Assembly (NCBI GenBank): GCA_003228115.1
Contig: QEVV01000013.1
Coordinates: 1-36,558, forward strand
Reading direction: 5' to 3'
Length of the DNA: 36,558 nucleotides
Source of the DNA: Chloroflexota bacterium
GTDB lineage: Bacteria; Chloroflexota; Dehalococcoidia; Lucifugimonadales; SAR202-VII-2
Shown here one piece after another: positions 23,114 to 31,533 of this stretch (position 1 is its first letter; every line of letters begins with the position of its first letter). The notes below the pieces were generated by a model that saw only the letters and a list, made by a program, of their open reading frames with translations, ran no database searches and had not been told where the DNA came from. Both the position numbers and the translations under genes were made by a program.

Positions 23114-23932
23114 CTAGGTACCCCTCCAAGCAACCTCGATTGCTGGAACAGGTTGGTCGAACCCCTTGGCCTCGAAGTCGCCGAGCCACGTGAACTGGAT
23201 GTTCTTCCCAACCAGGAGATCGCGCACGACCTGAGCTACGAGAATGCTTCCGGGTTTGGAGTGGGAGCAAAGCCTTGCGGCGAGGTTTACGGCAGCACCG
23301 TATAGCTGATTATCGTTACGAACGGGCTCCCCAGCGCTGATCCCAATTCGAAGATTCATAGCTTTGTCGGGACTCTCCTCACCCAGCTTGCCCATCATTC
23401 TCTGAATGTCCACGGCACATTCCACGGCATTTAGTGCTGATGTGAATGAGGCCATGAAACCGTCTCCCGTGTGTTTGATCTCGCGTCCTGCATGAGCGCG
23501 GAGGGCATCACGAGTGAGCGCATTATGGGTTCGGAGCAACTCCATGGACTTCTCGTCCCCCAGGTCACTGATCATCTGAGTGGAGCCCTCGATATCGGTG
23601 AACATGACGGCGCGAAAGGGTGAATCTATGAACGGCTCACCCGCTGACGGGACAGGATCCTTCACTCTGCCCAGGAAGGCGTCGACAATGGTCTGATCAA
23701 CCTCCATGATCTCATTGTGGAGGAACCCATGCGCCTCGTCGTGAACCTTGTGAACGGTGCTCTTGTCAGGTGCGCTGACTAGGCAAAAGACGGAGTCGCG
23801 CTCGTCGTCGTACCAGTAAGTAATGAATTTGCAGCCATACCTATCTTGAAGCCTTAGGTCCGACAGGTGTCCTTCGGCCACGGCCTCAGGGGTCAAGTTC
23901 TGACCATCATGTCTGTCCATATATAGAGGCAT
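23114..23932 (-). CDS. Adenylyl cyclase (class III) with N-terminal DUF4242 domain
   Basis: The 272-aa product has two parts. Residues 1-80 (MPLYMDRHD, LTPEAVAEGH, then CLVSAPDKSTVHKVHDEAHG) match DUF4242, a small ferredoxin-like domain also called the SCO4226 nickel-binding type. Residues 105-270 are a class III nucleotidyl cyclase catalytic domain: metal Asp113 in MFTDIEGST, Lys153 and Asp157 in IKHTGDGF, and VNLAARLC with the transition-state Asn/Arg. The Lys in the purine-specifying position favours ATP, hence cAMP. It could sense a ligand or metal through the N-terminal domain. The gene is monocistronic, flanked by a molybdoenzyme relic and the molybdoenzyme operon. Confidence 0.9.
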   Translation of the reverse strand: MPLYMDRHDGQNLTPEAVAEGHLSDLRLQDRYGCKFITYWYDDERDSVFCLVSAPDKSTVHKVHDEAHGFLHNEIMEVDQTIVDAFLGRVKDPVPSAGEPFIDSPFRAVMFTDIEGSTQMISDLGDEKSMELLRTHNALTRDALRAHAGREIKHTGDGFMASFTSALNAVECAVDIQRMMGKLGEESPDKAMNLRIGISAGEPVRNDNQLYGAAVNLAARLCSHSKPGSILVAQVVRDLLVGKNIQFTWLGDFEAKGFDQPVPAIEVAWRGT

Positions 23933-24130
23933 TGTCTACGTCTCCTGTATAGCCTCGCGAAGGTTGAGGCAGAAAGTGTGACCATCAAGCGTATTTCTGG
24001 TGGAGAAGGGGTGCCGGAATCCAGTGCAGAAGACAAGGCCTTGGTGAGAGGTCCCGTTGGTATGTCTGGGTCGCGCAACTCCCGTCCAGCCCCTAGAGGT
24101 TAAGCGTATCTATCCCATGCGACGAGGTTC

Positions 24131-26389
24131 TCACCCCTCTGTAAGGGCGTCAACCTTGTGTCCCCCGCTGGTTCCTGCTTGAAGCGCCCGCCAGACCCGC
24201 TCCGGCGTTAGCGGCAACTCCTTGATACGCACGCCAGTTGCTTGAAAGACTGCGTTGGCGATGGCAGGCGCAACAGCCGCAATCGGTCCTTCGCCGATGC
24301 CCTTGGCCCCAAAGGGGCCAGGGCCGTCCTCGTTCTCGATGAGGATCGTCTCGAACCCATCAGGTACTTCTTCGAAGCTCGGGACCCGGTAGTCAACGAG
24401 GTTCGGGTTGAGAAGCTGGCCGTCCTCGTAGATCAGTTCCTCGAAGAGGGTATGACCGATGCCCTGCATGGCAGCGCCTTCGTCTTGACCTTCTGCTTGC
24501 TTGGGGTTGATCGCCTTACCAATGTCGGACACAGACACCAGCCGCAGTACTCGTATTGCTCCCGTCTTTTCGTTGACCTCCACCTCGGCTCCGACGACCG
24601 CCATTTCCCAGAAAACGGGAAGCCCTTTCAACGGTCCTTCCGTCTGTGGCGTCACGTAGCCGCGGCCCATGAGCTCGCCCGCCGGCCCTCCGAACATCTG
24701 CCTGATTAGTTGGGCGTAGGTGATGCTCTCCTGACCAAACACCACGCTGCTGTCAGCGAAGGCTAGCTTGTCTTCAGGCGCTTCGAAGTGCTTGGACGCC
24801 AGATCTAGGAGTTGCTGTTTGATCTCTTTTGCGCCCAGCTGCACGGCCAAGCCGACCAGCGTCGTGGAACGGCTTGCGCCAGTCGAGCGGTCATAGGGAA
24901 CGATCGCCGTGTCTGAGGCAACGACACCGACCTTTTCCAGGGGGATGCATAGCTCTTCAGCCGCTATTTGGGCCATGACGCCCTTTGATCCTTGACCGAC
25001 CTCCACCGTGCTCACCATGGCAGTAGCGCTGCCATCGGCATGGAGCCTCACCAGGGCAGTCGATGTGGGGCTAGCCCCTGCATTGAGTACCGAGCATGCA
25101 AGGCCAATGCCCCGCTTGGTTTCTTTCTCTTGTGTTACCGGTTTGGCTCCACGCCCGGCCCACCCGACGCCCTTGGCCGCTTCCTTCAGCCCCGTGGCGA
25201 TGTCGGCGTCCAGTGGGTTCTTGCCCTGCCGGATCACGTCTCCGGGTGCGCCCAGGTTTTTCAGGCGCAGCTCCAGTGGGTCGATGCCCAGAGCGTCGGC
25301 GATCATGTCTACCTGGGACTCGCTGGCCCAGGCTGCTTGCGGGCCTCCGATAGCCCGGAAGGACCCCGCCGCACCAGTGTTTGTGTAGAGGCCCTTGGAG
25401 GTAACAGTCAGGTGAGGCCATAGGTACGGCCCTGGGACTTGGTCGGCGCATCGGTCAGTAACCCGGTTGCCGTTGTCGGCGTATGCCCCGGTGTCCAGAC
25501 GGATCTGGCAGTCCCTGGCAACAAAGGAGCCATCGTTGCGCACACCAGTCTTGAGGGTGATGCTGGCCGCGTGACGCCGCACCGTCTTTGCCGACTGCTC
25601 AACGGAATAGGCCAGCTTCACCGGCCGCTTGGCCTCACGGCTCAGCGCAACGGCGAGGGGCTCGATCTTGATGTAGGACTTGGACCCGAACCCTCCTCCA
25701 ACGTAGGGAACGACGACCTGCACACGGTTCAAGGACAGGCCAAAGAGTCGGGCCAGCTCGTTGCGGACGAGAAAGGGGTGTTGTGCTGAGTCCCATACCG
25801 TTATGCCCAACTCGTCATAGCGGGCGATGACGGTGTGAGGTTCCAGGGAGTAGTGGTAGACCATGGGAAACGTGAAGGTATCCTCGAAAATGCGGTCGGC
25901 CTCTGCGAATCCTTCTTCGGTGTTGCCCCACTCATAATGGGATTCGTGGCAGAGGTTCGATTGGTGCACCGTGGCCGCGCCATCGGTAAGGGCGTCGTTC
26001 ATCGTGGCGATGACCGGCAACTCCTCATACTCCACGTCGATGAGGTCCAGGGCGGCCTCGGCCGTTTCCAGATCAACGGCCGCCACCGCTGCCACCGGTT
26101 CTCCTTCGTAACGCACCTTGTCGATGGCGATGATGGGCCGGTCTTTGATGTCTGAGCCGTAATAGGGGTCCATGTCGCCAAGTTCGTGCGCAGTCAGAAC
26201 TCCGAAGACGCCAGGAAGCGCGCGGGCCTTGCTGGCGTCGATGCGTAGAATTCGAGCATGGGGCAGGGGAGAGGAGAGGACCTTGGCATGCGCCATGCCA
26301 GGGATTTCTAGGTCTCCAACGTAAGCGCCCTTTCCGGTTACTTTATCCAGATAATCAGGGCGGCGAGTGGACGTTCCGACTATTGCCAT
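24131..26389 (-). CDS. Xanthine dehydrogenase/CO-dehydrogenase-family molybdenum subunit
   Basis: The protein is 752 aa from ATG 26389, 7 bp after the preceding stop; an earlier in-frame start at 26428 would overlap that gene. Landmarks include RRPDYLDKVTGKGAYVGDL, HARILRIDASKA, YVGGGFGSK for pterin/Mo binding, GAAGSFRAIGGPQ in the active-site loop, GQGSKGVMAQIAAEELCI, and FGAKGIGEGP with the catalytic Glu. The loop is neither the CoxL form I AYxCSFR nor a clear AYRGAGR, so it is better read as a hydroxylase of N-heterocycles, purines or aldehydes than a CO dehydrogenase. It is the last gene of a FAD / 2Fe-2S / Mo operon. Confidence 0.93.
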   Translation of the reverse strand: MAIVGTSTRRPDYLDKVTGKGAYVGDLEIPGMAHAKVLSSPLPHARILRIDASKARALPGVFGVLTAHELGDMDPYYGSDIKDRPIIAIDKVRYEGEPVAAVAAVDLETAEAALDLIDVEYEELPVIATMNDALTDGAATVHQSNLCHESHYEWGNTEEGFAEADRIFEDTFTFPMVYHYSLEPHTVIARYDELGITVWDSAQHPFLVRNELARLFGLSLNRVQVVVPYVGGGFGSKSYIKIEPLAVALSREAKRPVKLAYSVEQSAKTVRRHAASITLKTGVRNDGSFVARDCQIRLDTGAYADNGNRVTDRCADQVPGPYLWPHLTVTSKGLYTNTGAAGSFRAIGGPQAAWASESQVDMIADALGIDPLELRLKNLGAPGDVIRQGKNPLDADIATGLKEAAKGVGWAGRGAKPVTQEKETKRGIGLACSVLNAGASPTSTALVRLHADGSATAMVSTVEVGQGSKGVMAQIAAEELCIPLEKVGVVASDTAIVPYDRSTGASRSTTLVGLAVQLGAKEIKQQLLDLASKHFEAPEDKLAFADSSVVFGQESITYAQLIRQMFGGPAGELMGRGYVTPQTEGPLKGLPVFWEMAVVGAEVEVNEKTGAIRVLRLVSVSDIGKAINPKQAEGQDEGAAMQGIGHTLFEELIYEDGQLLNPNLVDYRVPSFEEVPDGFETILIENEDGPGPFGAKGIGEGPIAAVAPAIANAVFQATGVRIKELPLTPERVWRALQAGTSGGHKVDALTEG

Positions 26390-26396
26390 TGGGGAG

Positions 26397-26879
26397 CTAG
26401 CCCTGCATCCGCTGGGCGGCGTCTTCAATCGATTCGAGGATTTTCTTGTAGCCCGTGCAGCGGCAAAGGTTGCCCCGCATGTACTCTTTCACCTCTTCGA
26501 CGGAGGGCCTAGGGTTCAGGTCTAGGAGGGATTTGGCGGCAAGGATCATGCCAGGCGTGCAAAAACCACACTGGAGTCCGGCGTTATCGATGAAGGCCTC
26601 CATCAAGGGGTGCAGCTTCTCGCCGTCTGCCAGTCCCTCAATGGTTGTCACGTCAGTGCCCCGGGCCTCGAAGGCGAGGTAGGTGCACGAGCTTACCGGG
26701 TTGCCGTCCACCAGCACTGTGCATGCGCCGCAGACCTGCATGTCGCAGGACCGCTTGGCCCCTTTGAGGGCCAGTTTGTCGCGCAAAAGGTCTAACAAGA
26801 GGAGGTGAGGCTCGATCTCCGTGTCAACGGGCCTGCCATTGACCACGAAGCTGATTTGCAATCGGTGATCTTCTGACAA
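26397..26879 (-). CDS. [2Fe-2S] subunit of the molybdenum hydroxylase
   Basis: About 160 aa from TTG 26879, which has GAGG upstream and lies 4 bp after the FAD-subunit stop; a longer start at 26927 would overlap that gene by 44 bp. The plant-type cluster is bound by SCDMQVCGACTV with the distal Cys in SSCTYLA. The second cluster is in LQCGFCTPGMI and NLCRCTGY. It transfers electrons from the Mo site to FAD. It is a separate small subunit, as in three-subunit enzymes. Confidence 0.94.
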   Translation of the reverse strand: MSEDHRLQISFVVNGRPVDTEIEPHLLLLDLLRDKLALKGAKRSCDMQVCGACTVLVDGNPVSSCTYLAFEARGTDVTTIEGLADGEKLHPLMEAFIDNAGLQCGFCTPGMILAAKSLLDLNPRPSVEEVKEYMRGNLCRCTGYKKILESIEDAAQRMQG

Positions 26880-26883
26880 GATG

Positions 26884-27762
26884 CTAACCTCGCGTCGCTT
26901 CTTCGAGGGCTTCTTCAAGGAACACACGCAGCAGGTGTTCCTTGTACTCCGCTGAACCGTGTAGGTCGGTGACGGGCTCCGCTGCTTCAGCCATCATTCG
27001 GCCTGCTTCGTCCAAGAGCGCCGAGCTTTGGGTGTTCCCAAATAGGTCGGCTAGGCTCGCCCCTCTTAGGCGTTCTTCTGCATTTCTGACCCGCACAGGT
27101 TTTGGTCCGACCGAGCCTACGGCGATACGGATGTCAGCGAGAGTACCGTTATCTACTCTGGCAACGAGTCCCAGTCCCAGCGATGGCCTTTCGTGATAAC
27201 CAAACTTGATGTAGGCGTGCCGCGAGCCCTCCGGCAACCGAGGCACCTCGATCGTGGTTAGAAGCTCATCGGGTTCCCGCGTGGTCTCATACGGTCCCAA
27301 GATGAAATCTTCGACGCTCTGCTTCCTTGCTCCGCCGCTGCCCACCAATTCCACCTCAGCGTCGTACAGGAGCAAGAAAACACCTGGATCCGAGTGCGGC
27401 TCGGCAAAACAGAGGTTGCCGCCCAGGGTTCCGACGTTGCGCACCCGGACGTTGGCGACCCTATGTTCCACATCCGAAATAAGCGAAAACTTCTCGCCGA
27501 CCAAGGGGGAATACTCTAGCGCCCTATGAGTCGCAGTCGCCCCAACAGTCAACACTCCTGTGGACTCGTCATAGTCGACAACATCAAGGCCAGGTATGGC
27601 CTTGATGTTCACAAGGTGATCGTAGCTGAGCAGGCCTTCCTTCATGGCAAGGAGGAGCTCGGTGCCGCCAGCGTAAACGGAAGCATCGTCGCCAAACTTT
27701 CCTAAAACGGAGATGGCTTCTTCTACGGTCGTGGGTTCGTGTAGTTGAAATGGTTTAAGCAT
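26884..27762 (-). CDS. FAD-binding subunit of the molybdenum hydroxylase
   Basis: The 292-aa product has the FAD_binding_5 domain with YAGGTELLLAMK and NVGTLGGNLCFAEPHSDP for the FAD, and the CO_deh_flav_C domain (HAYIKFGYHERPSLGLGLVA). It takes electrons from the 2Fe-2S subunit and passes them to NAD or another acceptor. It is the first gene of the operon; the start at 27762 is the first ATG of the domain. The C-terminus (RVFLEEALEEATRG) is standard. Confidence 0.93.
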   Translation of the reverse strand: MLKPFQLHEPTTVEEAISVLGKFGDDASVYAGGTELLLAMKEGLLSYDHLVNIKAIPGLDVVDYDESTGVLTVGATATHRALEYSPLVGEKFSLISDVEHRVANVRVRNVGTLGGNLCFAEPHSDPGVFLLLYDAEVELVGSGGARKQSVEDFILGPYETTREPDELLTTIEVPRLPEGSRHAYIKFGYHERPSLGLGLVARVDNGTLADIRIAVGSVGPKPVRVRNAEERLRGASLADLFGNTQSSALLDEAGRMMAEAAEPVTDLHGSAEYKEHLLRVFLEEALEEATRG

Positions 27763-27840
27763 CGCTTGGTGCTACCGGGAGGCCATTCATGAAGACTCTC
27801 CACTTGTGCCAGTGAATCGTAAGCGTTGACCCCGGTGGAA

Positions 27841-28191
27841 TCAAGGGCGATGGCGCGCCTTTGAAGCCTTTCTTTTGGCCGTGTTCCGTCGTGCGAGGGC
27901 TGTGGCATTGGGACCAGCTTGTCGGTCAACCAAGCGTCGGCGCATCTCGCGTACCGCCGCGCCGCGGTCGCCAGGCAGGGCCTTGCGCGCAAGCAGGACC
28001 AATGAGTAGGCGGGTCGCTTGTGGACTTGCCACATTCGCCTTAGGCCAGTGTTTGCGCCTAGGGCCTGGGCCAAGTACTCTCCCTCCTTCAGCGAAACGA
28101 CACCACCCCAGCCTGGCCGCAAGAGGCTGCGTGCGTAGTAATCGTGGAGGGCCGGGTCTTCTTCTGTGGGCCAAGTGGTGCAACAACTCAT
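27841..28191 (-). CDS. Small basic hypothetical protein
   Basis: A 116-aa frame starting at ATG 28191 with AAGGAAG 9 bp upstream. Codon use resembles the neighbours, which supports coding. Near residues 13-45 it has the phrase DYYARSLLRPGWGGVVSL; the C-terminal half is rich in Arg/Lys (EMRRRLVDRQ, NTAKRKASKARHRP), suggesting nucleic-acid contact or a disordered tail. I recognise no family. It lies between the GGT-like gene and the molybdoenzyme operon on the same strand. The overlapping frames 27861-28229 (+) and 27926-28240 (-) are weaker. Confidence 0.5.
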   Translation of the reverse strand: MSCCTTWPTEEDPALHDYYARSLLRPGWGGVVSLKEGEYLAQALGANTGLRRMWQVHKRPAYSLVLLARKALPGDRGAAVREMRRRLVDRQAGPNATALARRNTAKRKASKARHRP

Positions 28192-28306
28192 GGGGCGTCG
28201 CTTCCTTGCTAGGCGTGTTCTCGGTATGACGCAGACGCATGCTTACGGTAACTACGCGTGAGCGTCGGCGGTAGGGGCGAATGGCAAAGCAAATTGCCAG
28301 AACCGG

Positions 28307-29938
28307 CTACCACCCCACGGCGGCTGCATCGGATCGCGGTTCCGACCCAGCGATGATCACTCCGGTTTCCGGGTCTCGTTGGATGATCTGGCCGCCACCA
28401 AACATCGTACGACCGTATCCGCCGACCACTGAGACCGGATGCCCCCGGCCCTGCAGGTCGGCCACGGTAGCTGCTGGCAGGTCTTCTTCCAGGCTGACAG
28501 CCCCGCCGCTCTCGATGTCTACGCTGAAGCGCAGGGCGTTGAGGGCTTGCTGCGGGTCCATGCCGAAATCGACCATGTTGGAAATCACTTGCAAATGTCC
28601 CTGGGGTTGTTGGAAGCCCCCCATAACCCCGAAGCTCAGCCATAGCTCACCGTTGCGAGTGGCCATGCCGGGGATGATGGTCTGGTACGGGCGCTTGTTG
28701 CCCTGAAGGTAGTTGGGGTGCGAGGGGTCAAGAGAGAACAGCGCGCCCCGGTTGTGTAAAGCAATTCCAGTTCCCGGCACCACGAGGCCGGAACCGAAGT
28801 GGGTGAAGACGCTGTTGATGAACGAACAGGCGTTGCCCTCGCTGTCGATGACCGATAGGTAGACGGTGTTGGAGCCGCCGACTGGGTTGCCGTGAGGAGC
28901 ATTTTCCAACGCCTTGTTTGGCAAGATGAGGGATCGTCGCTGGGCTGCGTAACCTTTGTCGAGAAGCTGGGCTATGGGCACGGTGGACACCCGAGGATCA
29001 GCCACGTACTGAAGAGCGTCGGCGAAGGCCAGCCGCAGAGATTCAACGAGGTAGTGATACCTGTCGGCGGACTGCGGCCCCATCGCTCCTATGTCGAAGC
29101 CCTCAGCGATGTTGAGGGCCATCAGGGCGGTGATGCCCTGACCGTTGGGAGGGCACTCGTGGACCGTGACCCCACGGTATTCGGTGGAAATTGGCTCATC
29201 CCAATCGGAGTGGTGGGCTGCTAGATCACCCTCAGTGAGCCATCCTCCGTTCTCCTGTACGAAAACTGCGATCTTTTCAGCGATAGCGCCGGTGTAAAAG
29301 GCGTCCCGTCCGCCTTCAGCGATCGCCTCCAGGGTATTGGCGAGGGTCTCCAGGCGGATGACCTCTCCGTATTTTGGCGCCCGCCCATTGAGAAGGAGCT
29401 CGTTTCCCGAGGGACGCTGCTGGAGGACGGAGGCTCCTCTGGTCCACTTTTGGGCTATGACCTCGGTGACGCCGTAGCCGTCTCGGGCATATTGGATGGC
29501 GGGCTGGAGCACATCCCTGAGGCTCATGCGTCCACATCGCTCAAGAAGGGTCTGCCACCCGTCCACCGTGCCGGGTACGCTCACCGCCAGCCCGGCGTCA
29601 GGGCCAGTGAGCGGGATGGAGCCATACCCCTTTCGGGCCACGCCGTCGGGACTGGCGCCTGACGCTGACCGTCCGCTGCCATTCAACGCGATTATGGTCT
29701 TCGCTTTGTTGTCCCAGACTAAGGCGAACATATCGCCGCCCACTCCGGTGCTACCGGGCTCCAATACATTAAGCGCCGCTGCCGTGGCCACAGCAGCATC
29801 AACAGCGTGGCCACCCTCTTGGAGGATGCGTAGGCCCACCTGTGCGGCCTGGGGCTGGCTGGTGGCAACAACGCCTCTGCGGGCGACGATGGCAGAGCGG
29901 CGAGATTGGAAATAACTCATGAGTTCAGGCCTTGCCAT
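28307..29938 (-). CDS. Gamma-glutamyltransferase-like Ntn-hydrolase
   Basis: The 543-aa product has the GGT fold: VATSQPQAAQVGLRILQ, EPGSTGVGGDMFALVW, NGSGRS (Arg90), and PPNGQGITALMALN. The autoprocessing/nucleophile Thr is Thr358 in GGSNTVYLSVIDSEGNA, where true GGTs have TTHxS. The TVYLS form is typical of GGT-like amidohydrolases such as the oxamate amidohydrolase HpxW, so gamma-glutamyl transfer is not certain. The nearby VMGGFQQPQGHLQV matches the oxyanion segment. There is no obvious signal peptide, unlike periplasmic GGT. ATG 29938 or 29920 may be the start. It is upstream of the small basic protein and the molybdoenzyme operon. Confidence 0.88.
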   Translation of the reverse strand: MARPELMSYFQSRRSAIVARRGVVATSQPQAAQVGLRILQEGGHAVDAAVATAAALNVLEPGSTGVGGDMFALVWDNKAKTIIALNGSGRSASGASPDGVARKGYGSIPLTGPDAGLAVSVPGTVDGWQTLLERCGRMSLRDVLQPAIQYARDGYGVTEVIAQKWTRGASVLQQRPSGNELLLNGRAPKYGEVIRLETLANTLEAIAEGGRDAFYTGAIAEKIAVFVQENGGWLTEGDLAAHHSDWDEPISTEYRGVTVHECPPNGQGITALMALNIAEGFDIGAMGPQSADRYHYLVESLRLAFADALQYVADPRVSTVPIAQLLDKGYAAQRRSLILPNKALENAPHGNPVGGSNTVYLSVIDSEGNACSFINSVFTHFGSGLVVPGTGIALHNRGALFSLDPSHPNYLQGNKRPYQTIIPGMATRNGELWLSFGVMGGFQQPQGHLQVISNMVDFGMDPQQALNALRFSVDIESGGAVSLEEDLPAATVADLQGRGHPVSVVGGYGRTMFGGGQIIQRDPETGVIIAGSEPRSDAAAVGW

Positions 29939-30065
29939 TAGGCATAGTAGGCTGGCGGACGCGGGCAGTTTACGGGTGTCCCCAAGGGGTGTCGAGCCCT
30001 GGTGATCCTTGACCCTCTTCGGCAGCCTTGATTATAGTGGAGCTAGCTTTAGGGCAGGGTGATCT

Positions 30066-30182
30066 GTGGCTAACGAACAGGGCAAGCGCTACTTTTGCGA
30101 AAAGTGTAGTTCAGAGTTCTTGGTTACCAAGGGTGGCGAAGGCACCGTCGTGTGCTGCGGCCAGCCGACGACCAAAAAGTAG
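30066..30182 (+). CDS. Desulforedoxin-like mini-protein, 38 aa
   Basis: The product starts at GTG 30066. It has the sequence signature YFCEKCSSEF, then TVVCCGQPTT: Cys11-x2-Cys14-x15-Cys30-Cys31, identical in spacing to desulforedoxin and to the N-terminal domain of desulfoferrodoxin. It should bind one rubredoxin-type iron (or zinc) and probably dimerise. There is no superoxide-reductase domain attached. A paralogue follows 14 bp downstream. Confidence 0.75.
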   Translation: MANEQGKRYFCEKCSSEFLVTKGGEGTVVCCGQPTTKK

Positions 30183-30196
30183 CGGGAGACGCAAGA

Positions 30197-30340
30197 ATGG
30201 CGAATCAGCTAGGCAAGCGTTACGAGTGTAAGAACTGTGGCACCACGATCCTGTGCACCAAAGCGGGCACCGGCGAGGCACATTGCTGCGACCAAGTAAT
30301 GGAGGTCCAGCAGCCCCGCAAGCTTCCCTCCTCCGACTAA
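30197..30340 (+). CDS. Desulforedoxin-like mini-protein, 47 aa
   Basis: The product starts at ATG 30197 behind GGGAG. MANQLGKRYECKNCG is nearly identical in layout to its upstream twin, followed by an extra Cys20 and HCCDQVMEVQQ. The four ligands have the same CX2C-X15-CC spacing. The C-terminus adds 10 residues (QPRKLPSSD). The frame ends 18 bp before the strong terminator. The pair may be an electron carrier or a metal reservoir tied to nearby redox enzymes. Confidence 0.8.
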   Translation: MANQLGKRYECKNCGTTILCTKAGTGEAHCCDQVMEVQQPRKLPSSD

Positions 30341-30358
30341 CCCTCTCACATCCAGCGA

Positions 30359-30403
30359 AAAAGAAGACAGCCCCGCGACCATGTCGCGGGGCTGTCTTCT
30401 TTT
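30359..30403. terminator. Strong bidirectional intrinsic terminator
   Basis: A perfect 21-bp stem with a CAT loop (30380-30382) carries As on one side and Ts on the other. It separates the convergent desulforedoxin-like pair (end 30340) and the lipoprotein gene (end 30418). It is by far the best terminator in the window. Confidence 0.95.
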
Positions 30404-30417
30404 GGGTCCTGTTGCAC

Positions 30418-31533
30418 TCAGCTTTTTAGGGGAGGAACGAATGTGCCCGGCCCCGGAGTATGGTAGGTCACGAGCAGGTGGACCGTAACATATCCCTCGT
30501 TGCCGGTGTTGTCGAAGTAGAAGCGGTACCTCCCAGAAGCAGGTGCGACCACTTCATACTCCCAGAGCAATTCCACGAGCCCCGTTGCAACCAGTGTATC
30601 CCCGGCGGGCGCTTCGAAAGTCGTGTTCTTCAACCTTTCGTTTTCGAACTCCTGATCAAAAGACACGGATAGCTCCAGTTCGTCGTCCCCAACGAACGGA
30701 TACTCGATGAAGGCGGTGATGCCAGCCTCCACCGGAATGGTCCAGTGGGCGATGAACGCCGGACGGTCGTAGCTGTCGGGCCAACGTATAACCGGAGGGT
30801 CCTGCTCCTTGCGCACGGGTGCCGGTGAAGGTGCCGAGGTGCGGGCGGGAACGAATGTGGGCTCTGGAGTCGGGGAGGCAGCCATCGATGGTGTAGGTGT
30901 AGAGGTCCGAGTGGGAGAAGCAGTTGCCGTGGCCGCAGGCCTCGCTGTTGGGAGGGTGGCGGACGTTGCCGGGGTTGAGGCTAAGGTTGGGTTTGTCCGG
31001 GCATCAACGATTGTGGGTGAGGGGGAAGGCTTGAGCGTGGACTTGGGAAGGCCGGTAGCCACCAGACCCAGGCCGTCCGGGTCAAGACCAGTTGCTTGCA
31101 CAACCTGGCGCAAGCGAGAGATGGCGACCTCTCGAAGGTCGGCGGACTCTTTCTCCAATTGATCGGCGCGCACCCGGTGCAGCTCTTGGCTCGTCCGGGC
31201 GAATAGCGCCATGTGCGACCATCGCTCGGCCTCTTTGTCCAGCACGGTAAGCAGAGATTCATGGATGGTTCCGACAGCCTCCGGAGGCCCTGCTTGCGAC
31301 AGGCTGTCGCGGACGGATTCGATGGACTCTTGAAAGGAATCGTAATTGTCGGCTTCAGAAGAGCCATCGCCAGGTGGGCTGAGGGATGCTAGAGCGCTGT
31401 CGACCTGCGTCATCGCCGCCACGACTACCAATGCGTAGGAACGCATGGCATCATCGCTTTCAGACGCAGAACAACCGGCTCCCACAAACAGAAGCGTTCC
31501 AACGGCTACGATGACGGCAGATATTTGGCGCAA
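30418..31533 (-). CDS. Lipoprotein with Pro/Thr-rich linker and C-terminal beta domain
   Basis: The 371-aa product starts at TTG 31533. A lipoprotein signal ends in FVGAGC with Cys21. Residues 30-165 look helical, with heptad-like Leu/Ala spacing (ESIESVRDSLSQ, LEKESADLREVAISRLRQ). A long Ser/Pro/Thr/Ala linker (about 170-260) follows. The C-terminal domain (TAFIEYPFVGDDELELSV, then SGRYRFYFDNTGNEGYVTV) is a beta sandwich with a GOLD-like pattern. Its start overlaps the 3' end of the CopC-CopD gene by 28 bp, so the two are one operon; the lipoprotein probably sits on the outer face of the same membrane. Confidence 0.8.
   Translation of the reverse strand: MRQISAVIVAVGTLLFVGAGCSASESDDAMRSYALVVVAAMTQVDSALASLSPPGDGSSEADNYDSFQESIESVRDSLSQAGPPEAVGTIHESLLTVLDKEAERWSHMALFARTSQELHRVRADQLEKESADLREVAISRLRQVVQATGLDPDGLGLVATGLPKSTLKPSPSPTIVDARTNPTLASTPATSATLPTARPAATATASPTRTSTPTPSMAASPTPEPTFVPARTSAPSPAPVRKEQDPPVIRWPDSYDRPAFIAHWTIPVEAGITAFIEYPFVGDDELELSVSFDQEFENERLKNTTFEAPAGDTLVATGLVELLWEYEVVAPASGRYRFYFDNTGNEGYVTVHLLVTYHTPGPGTFVPPLKS

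Noticed and set aside
24242..24709. 155-codon plus-strand frame
   Set aside because: Antisense to the molybdenum subunit, which is strongly supported.
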